DNA of 64,000 nt from Linyphia triangularis (taxonomy: Eukaryota > Arthropoda > Arachnida > Araneae > Linyphiidae). The notes below the pieces were generated by a model, which saw only the letters and a list, made by a program, of their open reading frames with translations, made no database searches and had not been told where the DNA came from. The stretch spans positions 92,846,305 to 92,910,304 of the forward strand of contig OZ021725.1 in NCBI GenBank assembly GCA_963978545.1. The letters are read 5' to 3'. The position numbers were made by a program, and so were the translations under genes. This document shows, one piece after another, positions 36,768 through 48,700 of this stretch (within the stretch, counting starts at the first letter, position 1; each line of letters starts with the position of its first letter).

Positions 36768-39700
36768 TCGCTTTCAAAATTCCAAGCTCATACCTTTGAA
36801 TTGAGATGAAATTTATGAAATTGAATTGTGATGAGATTATGATTTGTGATGAAATTATGAATTGAGATGAATTACATGAAATCTCATCTCGATCTGTTGA
36901 ACGGAACTATCGCTAGAGTTCTTTATATCGGCAAAGTTTCTTTATGACCACTCAGTATTCTGGTGGTTTAATCTTCTGACACAACAGACGGTCAATTTAA
37001 AAGCTACGCCTTTATTTGTCTGTCTGTATGTGTGTCTGCCTGCCTGCCTGCCTGTCTGTCTGTCTGTCCATTTTTTTTCTTTTTTTTTTTCCCTTTTTTT
37101 TTTTTTTTTTTTTTTTTTTCTTTCTTTCTTTCTTCTTCTTGTGTAAAAATATCAAAGCATAAATACTTTTAAATTTAAAATATTGGTTTGAATTTTCAGA
37201 GCCAAGCATTCCAACTATCGACGTTGTCACTTACGACAACGATCCAGAAGCAACGGCAGTCGTTCTTAAAGGTAATGTCTACAATTTTATACTATACCAA
37301 CTGTATTCCCATGACAAATTATTAAAGGACATTCAGGCCAGCTGGTGAAATGTTTAACCCCATTTCGACCCCTAAAAGTTGGTTTATTAAAATCGAAATA
37401 GCTTAATTTTTCAGTGATTGACCTTGTTGTTCAGTGATTCATTTCTTCAGTGATTGACATTTTACAAAACTTCAGGGGTTTGGCTACATTGAAAGTGGGT
37501 CCACTAAATATTCTTTATATGGAACGTTTAACGTCTTTTCAATCCATTAAAATTGGTTACTCAAGATCAAAGCTATCTGCTTTTTCTTTGAGTGAACATG
37601 TTAATATTTGCACCAAACTTCAGAGCTGTGAAAAAATTGGAAGTGGTACTTAGGGATATTCCTAGTTTGGAACGTTTGATTCATTTTCGCCCCTTTAAAA
37701 AGAGTTAATTGAGAACGGAATAGCTTACTTTTTCGATACTTGGCCTTGTTGACATTTGCACCTAATTTCAGAATTGCAACACAGTGAAAGTGGGACTTGG
37801 GATATTACATTTCTGAAATGTTTCTTTTCCCTTTCGACCTCTTAAAATTAGTTAATCAATATCGGACAAGTTAATTTTTATTATTCTTCCCTCATTAACA
37901 TTTCAACGAGTTTCAGAGTTGAAGCTATATGGAAAGTTAGAGAAATAATCGTTAATACGGTCTTTGGCTTTTATACATACTAGAATATAAACTATTTAGT
38001 TCAAGAATACAATATATTGATCTTGAATTATTTTTTTATGATCACGAAGAAACCTTTCCATTTAAAATAAGTAAATATATCAATAACGTGTTTTCAAAAA
38101 GCATCCATCCTAGCTAAATTTTACTCAAAATTTCATAGAGGAATAAAAAAAAAATCAAATCTTCTAATTTCAGGCAAAGTTTAATAATACGAATTAGTAT
38201 ATGCCTTTATAGTTTATGAAAGCATTTTATAGCCCCTTTTTTCCTCATCTTCATTAGACAAAACATGTAGCCAATCAAAATACACCTGTGAAAATAATTT
38301 TGAATTTCTTATAAATACTGAACCGGCATCGGCACGATCGTGGTTACGTCAGAAAAGTTGTGGTATAGGACGTAACCATGCACTTTTAAAGAGATAGCGA
38401 TCCAAAAGAGAGTAATCGCCTTTCCTCGCAATATTTAGAACATTTTCAGTATTTTAAACAATAATTTTTAAATTTCATTCTTTTCGGTATTTGATTTAGT
38501 AAGTATATAATTTAAAGTACTTTTTTACCATAATATGTTCCACTAATATTAATATTGCTATCTAAACATAAAAAAAAATAGAGACCTGTTTCCTTAATAT
38601 TCTGTTGTTTTTTGCACTAAAATCTATTTAAATGCCACCTGCTCAATTAAATATGCAATCAGTATCGGAAATTGGGGGCCTAGAAAGAATGGAAGGGGGT
38701 GCAATTTGTATCTAGCTCTTTGTGAACTTTTTATTGTTTTTGAGAACGACATCGTTAAAACTTTGTAGTCGCCCCCCCCCCCCCTTTTTTTTTTTTATAT
38801 AACACATTTTGCCAACCCTATGGTTACAGCCATTACCCCCGAAGTGTCGCTACATTTCCTTTTTATTTCTCGGTATATCAACCTCAATAATGTGGTCAAA
38901 GTTCACTGAAACAACCAAAAATACAATATTTCTAAAAGCTTGCCGTTTTTGTGCTCATATCGCAACATATAATACTATGTCTACGCCCATTTACATACTG
39001 AATAAATATAATGCACAAAAATGCATTGTTTTAAATCAACAGACCAAACAAATTTATCGTTTCTCTCTTTGCCTATTCTTCACTTACTATTTCGTATATG
39101 TACTCGAAGCAAACGGATTGTCTTGCACGGACCTTAACTCAAGAAGCAATTTTGGCAGTAAATAACAGTTAATTGAAATACAAAGCCATAATAAGAAAGG
39201 TTCGTGCAGTAGTATATTTTATATGCTCAATAATTGATGGGAAGCATCTGAGAACTCTATTTAAGAACCCTGTTAACAGAAAATTGGAGTGTTTTTTTCG
39301 CCTTTTCTTGTAGAACAAACATAATCAAAGATCGCAAATCTCTCACTATAAAAAAATCTTAACAATAACAAGCATGGCTGCTCTTCTATCTTTTGCAGAT
39401 TAAGTAACAAGTGACAAACTGTACTTTTTCTGATTGGCCACTCGAATAAATGGAGATAATGCATGGTTACGTCACAGTCAATTGCTGTGGCTCGCAAGGA
39501 AATTAAATAAGTTTTGTAATTGGCTATTGAAAAGTAAACGTTTTTAAAGGTGTATTTTAATTGGTCATAATCATGGTTCAAGTGTTGCCATTTGACGGAG
39601 CCCAACTCAAAATAGCCCTTTGCTTAAAGTGCACTGAAAAACATTTGTGAAAACATATAACTCATATGGATTGCACTCAATAACTATTTTCTGGATATTT

Positions 39701-42700
39701 TAAATAAAAAAAAATACATAAAATATTATTACAGGTTTTAGTTTTTATACCGATAGTCCTATTTTCTACACAAAAACCCGCTTCTTCAGTGGCCAGCTTT
39801 TAATTATTTATGTAGAAATATTTTACTAATATTTCTGTTATGATAATTCAAACGATTAGATTCTAAAATATAAGTGCTAAAAACTTGAAAGATATTGTGT
39901 AGTTTATGATACCTAACAATTCGTTAGTAGAGATAGGAAAATGCATTTTTGGTACCTATACTTCATGTACAGGAGTATGATGTAACATTGCAAACTGTCA
40001 CACCTATTTTAAAAGAAAAACCTGCCATGCTTACTGTATAATAACAATAGATGAAAAGCTTCACTATTATATTTAGGAATACAATACGATTCCAGTTTAT
40101 CTAGATCAGCGTTCGCCACTAACTTTTAGAGACGGGCCGCATGACTTATGTTGGAACTTTCCGCGGGCCGCAGATTTATACCGAATACGCCAATAAATAT
40201 ATTGCTTTACTACATATGTTCAATGTTAGAAATATGATAATTACTAAAGATTCAACAATATAAAACAATTTTGAAAACTGAAACAATTATTTTTAACTTT
40301 TTTATATTAATAAAATAACAATTGATATTTGATTCTTGTTTCAAATTTAAAAAAAATGTCTTTACATCGTAAATCAAAGTCATAAAAGAAGTTAATCTTT
40401 AGTGACAATATTACAATGTGATGACATAAACTCATAATCAATAAAGATATTTAAACCATACCTCCTAAATCTTCCATGCCGACCAAACGGTATAGTGGTT
40501 AGCGTGCTAGCTTCTAGACCGCGAGGTTGCGGGTTCCGAGTCCCGTGTTAGGCATGGGTGTTTGTAAATGTATGTTGGCTTGTCTAATGACGAATGTTTC
40601 GGCGCATTATAGCCTTCGTGTTGCTGACAGTGCCAGATAATCTGATTACAACCGACCAACCTAAATCTTCCATATTAGTCGATGTTAATTGCAAAACGAT
40701 AACGGCCGGTCCGCTTTTCACTATCTGCTTAGCGTTTAAAACTAGTCTTCGACGTCATTATTGCACTGGAATCATAGCGATCGCGATACTTCTTTATGCA
40801 TTAAAATACCCAACTCCTGCCCATCACATTCAGAAAAGCAGAAATCGAATTGTGCCATTCACGAATCGAGGGGATAGGGACAAGTACAAAACTAAGCAAT
40901 GCGTCATTATATTGCTATTGCTGTCAAACTATTGCTTTTTTTTATTTTTTCTGGCAGTCTCGGGGGGGGGGGGATCCAGACTTGCTGACGCAGGCCACTT
41001 AATGGAAAACGCGGTTTTTGATTGTAAACACATACTATTGTAGATAAATTAAAATTATTTTCGCAAAATTTGATTTTTGCTCTTTTGTACTGCCGGCGGG
41101 CCGGAGAAAAAGTTGTCTCGGGCCGGATCCGGCCCGCGGGCCGCCTAATGGCTGACGCTGATCTAGATCAACAACAAAAAAACGGTCACTATAACTATTT
41201 GTTAAAAAGTGTTTTAAATAGTTATGGGGAAATATTGAAGAGTTGGGAATAATTGAAACTCATGTCTTCTGGTAAGTGGTTATTTTCTAGTAGGGGAGAC
41301 CTGTGTACCTAGGGCCGCCTTTTTTTAATGCACGAAAAATGAGCCACTGAGCCGTTTAAAAATGTGAAACTGATATGCATACATCGTTATACTTCCCATT
41401 GGGATTAATAAAAATACTTAAAATAATAGATTCTGTCAAAGAGAAGGTTTTTAAAGAAATTTCACAAATGGCCCTAAGTACAAGACCTTGTTGTACCTAG
41501 GGACAGTAGCTGATGTACCTTAGGGCCATTCTCTTTAAGTGAGGTTTCAGTCCATAATGAATAGAAAACAAACATACACAGATGAATTTTATAAAAAAAC
41601 AATATCAAGTAATTATCAATCATTGGTTTATCATATAACTATAATAAATTGCAATGTGTCAAATTATTAGTGAATTATAAGTATTTTCATAACTTGAAAA
41701 ACGGATTCCAAAAAAATTAGCTTCATACATTATCGCTTTGAAGCACCAACAGATTTTGGTTTTGGCAAATTGAACACAATACGAAACTATGTAGCCCTAG
41801 GTACACTACTTGGTAACTTCACATAAAATGTCTTTTACTAAAAATGCACATGGAGAAAGGACTTAATTAAGCATCGCATTTAGTACTTAATGTTACAAAA
41901 AAAATTATTTACTAGAATTCAAAGAAAAGCATTTGACTTAACTTTGCAAAACAATAAAAGACATGAGCTGCAAAATGCTACAGCAGACCATACAAAAACG
42001 TTTTTCACTTATAACTTGACACAGCTTTCTCCTCTAAGATTTCAAAACGGCTGCCAAAAGCGCAATTGGGTGTTGCCACTTACTCAAGTGAGTAAAAAAA
42101 ACTTAGAACTAAACATTATTCAATAAAAGTGGGGTGGCCCTAGGTACACAAGTCTCTCCTTAATGATTTTTAAAATTGCTCTTAGATCCATCACTCAAGG
42201 TAAATCAATGTTTACTATGAATATTAGTAAACTGAAAGTGTTGCTTAAACTTTTGCTGTTGTTATTTTCTTTGTCAGCCTTCTACTTTGGGGGTTTCGAG
42301 TGGGTGGACGGGGGTCGGCGTCTGTCAAGAGCTCACATCAATCTGGACGAGAGACGGAAGTCAATGCACAGGAACAGCATTTTCGCCGCCGACATCAACG
42401 CCATGGGTGAGTCAAACAAAATGACTAAAATGAATAAAACAATCTAATTTAAGTCCTGCTCATCAGGGTTGGAAGTATATATCCATAAACAGGGTGCTTA
42501 TAACTTAAAAGCTATAAAAACTATTTCTTGACTATATTTTTTTCTCTCGTACCCTTTCCTCCTTCATCGCGTATATTCAGGCCATTATGATCAGTGGTAC
42601 TTTTTAAAAATCCTTTATATTAACTTTTGTGTGGGAGGGGGAGGGGTGTACGTCCCGGCCAGGCAAGTCTGTGGAGGCCTAAAGCTTGGAGTCCACTATC

Positions 42701-45700
42701 GCTAAGCAGAGCAGAGCGGATCAGAGCGAAGTGGATTAGAGCCAATTACAAGGCTGTCAACGTCCATTGTAGCTCGAGGCTCGTGCTATAGTAGACATTG
42801 CAGCCTTGTAATTGGCTCTAATCCACTCCGCTCTGATCTACTCTGCTTAGCGATAGTGGACGTCGAGCTTAATTAAACCACTTGCAATCGAGAACGATTT
42901 ATTTAGATGTTGCCATCTTTTTTCTAATCTGCATTATCGATGTTAACAAATAAAATAAAAAAGAACTTTAAAAGAAATACGTCACTACTTACAATTATTT
43001 ACAGAAAATTTGTGAAACAATATAGTTGTTATGGCAGTTCTCCTTTCCCACTGTGAAATTCTTTTGCACTAAAGCTTGGCGTCCACTATCGCTGAGCAGA
43101 GCAGAGCGGAGTGGACTAGAGCCAATTACAAGGCTGTCAACGTCCATTGTAGCACGAGGCTCGTGCTACAGTAGACGTTGGCAGCCTTGTTATTGGCTCT
43201 AGTCCACTCCGCTCTGCTCAACGATAGTGGACGCCAAGTTTAAGAGCTACCTTGCTTAGCTATATCTCTTTAAGTAGGAATTGAACCAATTGTTTTCGAT
43301 GAAATCGCTTAGAGTTTTGTCATTAACTGTTGATTTGTAGTGAGCTGCCAATCCATCCAGAGCAACGGTATGTCTTCAACTGAGAAACTGAACCCCGTGA
43401 TGGTGGACCGAGGAGAGTTCTGGGACTTCCTGGTCAAGGTGTGTCCAGTCAACATGGAGAAGTGGTCCGACTTGCAGTGGTGGAAGAAAGTCATAGTCAT
43501 TTTTAAAGTGAGTTTGCTCTCATACCACTCATAACATTATTTAAAATAAAAATTACCCAATTACGTAAAAGGAAGATTTTAATCATAATACAGACACTGA
43601 AGCAGCTTTCTCAAGTTAAATCGTCATTTTAAATCCTTTACATTAACTTCGATTTTGGTTGTTAGTGTGTGTGTGTGTGGTTGCCAGGAAATTCTGCGGA
43701 AGCCTAATTAACCCACTGTAACCATCTGATCGGTTGAAACTTGACTGATAGATTCGATGTCGATGACAATGCATTTTATCAAGTTTTGGGGACTGTCACT
43801 AAAAATTTTCTTTTATCCATGCTTTATAATCGTTTTGGAATATTAATAAATCCCATTTAACCGATCATTGTTGAAACTGTTTCCTGTTGGCAGAATTATT
43901 TTGATCAGAATAAATAAAAGATTATTGGACGTGAATACATTCATTTTTAATAAATAATTTTTTACAAATATGTTTGCCGCATATTTTACTGATAGAGATA
44001 TTTTTAATATTTAAAATTAGATGCAAACACCAAGCACATGTTGACAACAGAAGTTGTTATGAACATGTCAATGAATATAAAAATTTACAATGCACATAAA
44101 GGATTTCTATTAAAAACTTTGTTTTTATGGTTATATTATTTAGCTTTTTTTTTTTTTTTACTCTTCTTGCTGCAACATATTAATTGTCTGCATGTCTGTT
44201 TAGCTATTTGCCTGCCTGTCTACGTGTCCATTAATTTATTCCTCCAACGCGTCTCACAAAAAATATGAGATCAATCATTAATTTAAATCAAACGACTTAT
44301 CATTTTAAGGGGTTATTGATTTGGAAGTGTATATTTTTTCAAACAAAGGATAAGATGGGAAAGTTCAACCAGTTATTTTTTTTTTTACTCAATATCTACA
44401 ATTTGCAGGCAGAGAAATAAGAAGCTATATCATCGTTTAATTGACTTGGTGGTAAACTAATTGGTATTTGCATAATTTACATAATATGTATAATCTTCAT
44501 GTAACCATAAAAAAATTTACCATTTGGATGTTGTTTTATCAATGTTTATTAAGCAATCACTTACCCTATAACCTTGCGCTAAATATCCATACAAAAATAA
44601 TGGTTCTGAAGCAAGTTGAAATGTAAAAATTAATTAATTTATATTATATTTAAATATTTTTAATTTACTTTTTAGAGTCCATCTATATTTGTTATGAGAT
44701 TAACTGTTCCCGTGCTAGACAATAGTCAAGAAGACTTTAACTGGAACCGCCTGCTTATATGCACTCAATGCGTTACCGGGCCACTATTTATATGCCTTGT
44801 CAGTGAATGTAAGTTTTCATAAACTTTCAAATGTGATTCCTTCAGAAAAAAAGTCTAAAATACAAAATCTAAAACTACACTTTTGTTTTGCAGATGCTTT
44901 CTATATGATTGGAAATATTTTTCCATTGTTCGTCATTTTAGCTAGCATATGCATAGCTGTCGCTTGCTTGGTGTACTGTACTTCCGAGCGTTTTGTTCCT
45001 CCATCCTACCATTATCTGTTTGCGTATTTAGGCTTCGCAGTGGCGGTGACGTGGATATACTGTCTGGCCAATGAAATTGTAGCTCTATTGCAGGTAACAT
45101 TTTACTTAATTCGAAAATTATTTTGTTACTTTGTAAGATTTTACCTCACCTCAAGTAAGCTAAGCAACAATTCTGTCATCCACATGAAAAAAAGCAATGT
45201 TTTCACTTTGGCATGTTCCGAAATAATGTATGTTTTTGTAAACGACAACCGATGGCCAGAAAATGCGAGGGGAAAAAAATAAACTAGCATGACAAAAATA
45301 TTAAGAAAAAAAAATACGATAACTAAACAACAGTCAAACTATATCTAACAGTTTTTATTCCAATGGAAATCGTAAAAGTACTTTAAAAAGTGATAAATAA
45401 TAAATAAATAAATAATGTCTCACCACCCACCCCCTGCCTCCACCAGACTTTTTTTTTTCTTTTTCTTTTTTCGAAACAGATTTAGTTAATGAAATATGTA
45501 TTTCATAAACTGCAATTCCTTCAATGCTGACACTAATTGCAAAACAATTTTCAGTAACAGTTATTTTATTTGACAAAAGGAATACGTTATTTATTTCCCA
45601 ATGAAGAGCTAACGATTTCAGATACTTTTAATAAACTATGGGTATGAAACATCGCACAACTTTCAATAACACTATAATACTGGTCACTACATTTAAATTT

Positions 45701-48700
45701 GACGTAAAATAGTGTTATTACCATTTTCATATTTTCAATTATTTGAAAAAATTGCCAGTTTGGCGATAATTCTTACATGGGCCGAAAATTAAAAACTTCG
45801 CCAAAATGGCGAATTTGGTGATATACTTTAAGATAATTTTTACATTATCCTTTTTTCTAAGTGAAACAGAGGAGAGGAGAAAAACAGTCTTTGATGAGTG
45901 ATGCTCAAGGAAAGAAAACTCTGTGTTAAGGACACTCGTTTTTCAACTTTTTACCCTTTATAACATTTTTAAGGGAATTTCGAAGAGGGAGACTGGGGAT
46001 GTTTAGAACATCCTAAGATGCATTAAGCATAGAGATTTTGATCAGAATCGTTATAGCCGTTTTTTAGCAATTGCTGAAAGTTAAGTAGTCTTTTGGCAGA
46101 GGGAAGGAATTAGAAAATATTGCAATTTGTTATGGATCAGGAAAGAAGTAAAAGTGGATTTTAAACAAAATTTTATTCTCAAGAAATTTCTTCGATTTTC
46201 TTTCTTCCTCTGTTTTCTCTAAGCTCATTTCACGTGCGCCAAATAACAATAAGGATAAGAATGATTATAAAGATAAAAACTCAAGGAAGATTTTCTAAAA
46301 ATAGAAATATGCATTTATTTTAGTTTGAGATAACACATTCTCTTCAAGATATATAGTTTTTTTGTTAAAGGTGTACCTGAAACTTATTTGGTTTTATGAA
46401 TGTTTCCTTATTTCATCATTTAAGTTGAAATCGTATTTCGTTCGCGCCCAAATTTTAAATATCGTTCATGAAAAGTGTTATGGTAACTAATGCTGTATTG
46501 ATCTAAAAGTGGAGTGTTGAGAAACAAGAATAATTAACAGTTGAGAAACGTTAATTGATGAACATGATATGTATGAGTAACTCACAAATATTACTTAATA
46601 TATTTTTTAAATATATATCTTAAGTAGAAGTTATGCTGCAGCAAAAAAATATTTTGTCTAAAATATAGTAAACATATAAAATTGCAACCATATAACCATA
46701 AGTAACATATAAAATTGCCAATTTGATCAGTGTATAGTGGTTAGCGCGCTAGCTTCTAGACCGTGAGGTTGCGGGTTCCGAGTCCCGTATAAGGCATGGG
46801 TGTTTGTAAATGTATGTTGACTTGTCAAATGATGAATGTTCGGCGCATTATAGCCCTCGTGTTGCTGACGGCGCCAGATAATCTGAAAACAACCAACCAG
46901 CCAATTTGATCAGACTCATTGCAAGATATAAATATTACAACTGTTTAGATATACAGGGTGTCCAGAAAAGGACTCCCTGATTTCAAAATTAAATATCTAG
47001 AAAACAAAGATCGATAGAGGAATGCAGTAAACGGTATGTTTATTGTGAAAGCTGTAAGAATTTTATACAGCAGTTTGAAATAATAGTTACAAAAGCTGCT
47101 AACAGATGGCGCTGTACGCTGTACAGCTCATTATCAGTATACATAAATGAAATAATCGTATGAATACATTCTTTGCAAAAAATCACATCACAATGTTTTC
47201 AAAATGTTCACCATTGGCACTACAGAGGTGGCGCAAACGAAGAATGAAATTTGCCGTCACATTTCGTAGTGTCTCAACAGAAATGGATTCACATGCCACA
47301 CAGATCGCCGATTCAAGCTCGTCCAGCTTGGCGGGATGCTTCGGGTAGACAATGTCTTTCAATGTGCCCCACAAAAAATAGTCACAGGGAGTCAAATCCG
47401 GCGAATATGGAGGCCAATCCATGCCTGCACCAGTAAATTTGGGATATTCCAAAGCAATGACTCGATTCCCGAAGTATTCATCAAGAAAGCGAAACCCTTG
47501 TTCGGTACGATGTGGTCGGGCTCCATCTTGCATAAACCATTCAGTACGTGGTCGATCCTCTAACACTTGCTATGTGGCGACAAATTGTTCCAAAATTGCA
47601 ATGTAACGTTCACTAGTGACCGTTTCTCGAATGAAAAAAGGGCCAATAATGCCTCTGCTGCATACTGCAGCCCACACAGTAACTTTAGGAGATACAGGGG
47701 TTTCGCTTCACACCAATATGGATTTTCGGAACCCCAAAATCGCCAGTTCTGTTTATTCACGAATCCATTCAGGTGGAAGTGTGCTTCATCTGTAAACCAG
47801 ATGCAGCCAACATCAAATCCTTCACTATCAATCATTGTGAGCATCTGATTAGCAAAGTCAATCCTTTGTTGCACAGCTCGTATGGGTATGGCCTGGTGAG
47901 TTTGAATTTTGAATGGAAACATGTGTAGGCTCTTTCTCAGTATTTTCTGAGTGCTGGAACGCTTCAAACCAGTCTCAGATGCAGACGGATGACATTGGAT
48001 TTTGCTGAATAATTCCAGAAACTGTGGCGACATTTTCAGGCGTAACTGCAGTTTGCTTGTGGCCAACATTCCCCACTAGATCATCAGTTATGCTGCCTGT
48101 TCGTTGAAATTTGGCGAAGAGCGTACGAATGGTTTTCGCATTGGGTCCTTATGGAACATTAAATCGTGCTTGAAAACTGCACCTTGTTGCCGTAGGACTC
48201 TCTTTTAACCTGTGGTACTCTAGCACCAGAAAAACGCGTTGTTCAATGGAGTACATGGTTTTAATCTCTTCCTTCGGTACGCTAACCTTCTTTCACGCTT
48301 CAATAGCGGAACTGATCGCTCTGGGCTTCGGATCACTATTTATACTAGGCATTACGTATGGCGATTACAGCGCCATCTGTTAGCAGCTTTTGTATTTCAA
48401 ACTGCTGTATAAAATTCTTACAGCTTTCACAATAAACATACCGTTTACTGCATTCCTCTATCGATCTTTGTTTTCGAGATATTTAATTTTGAAATAAGGG
48501 AGTCCTTTTCTGAACACCCTTGTATGTACACTTATTATGTAACCTCTAAAATACTAGTTTCCTTCTGAATAATTCATCTTTTACAGGTATTCGGAGTAAT
48601 TTTCAATCTTAGTGATGCTATACTAGGACTGACGATCTTAGCATGGGGAAACTCCATATCAGGTAAGATCTTAATAAATGCAACATTATAATTTAATTAA

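Noticed and set aside
36178..36809. Overlapping ORFs of 145, 108, 84 and 70 codons
   Set aside because: They arise from the two arms of a palindromic MITE and have no family resemblance.
38809..39165. 118-codon ORF in NCLX intron 8
   Set aside because: No recognisable domain and an unconvincing composition; intronic.
40594..41043. 149-codon ORF
   Set aside because: It begins in a nested SINE and runs into hAT sequence, so it is a chance frame across unrelated elements.
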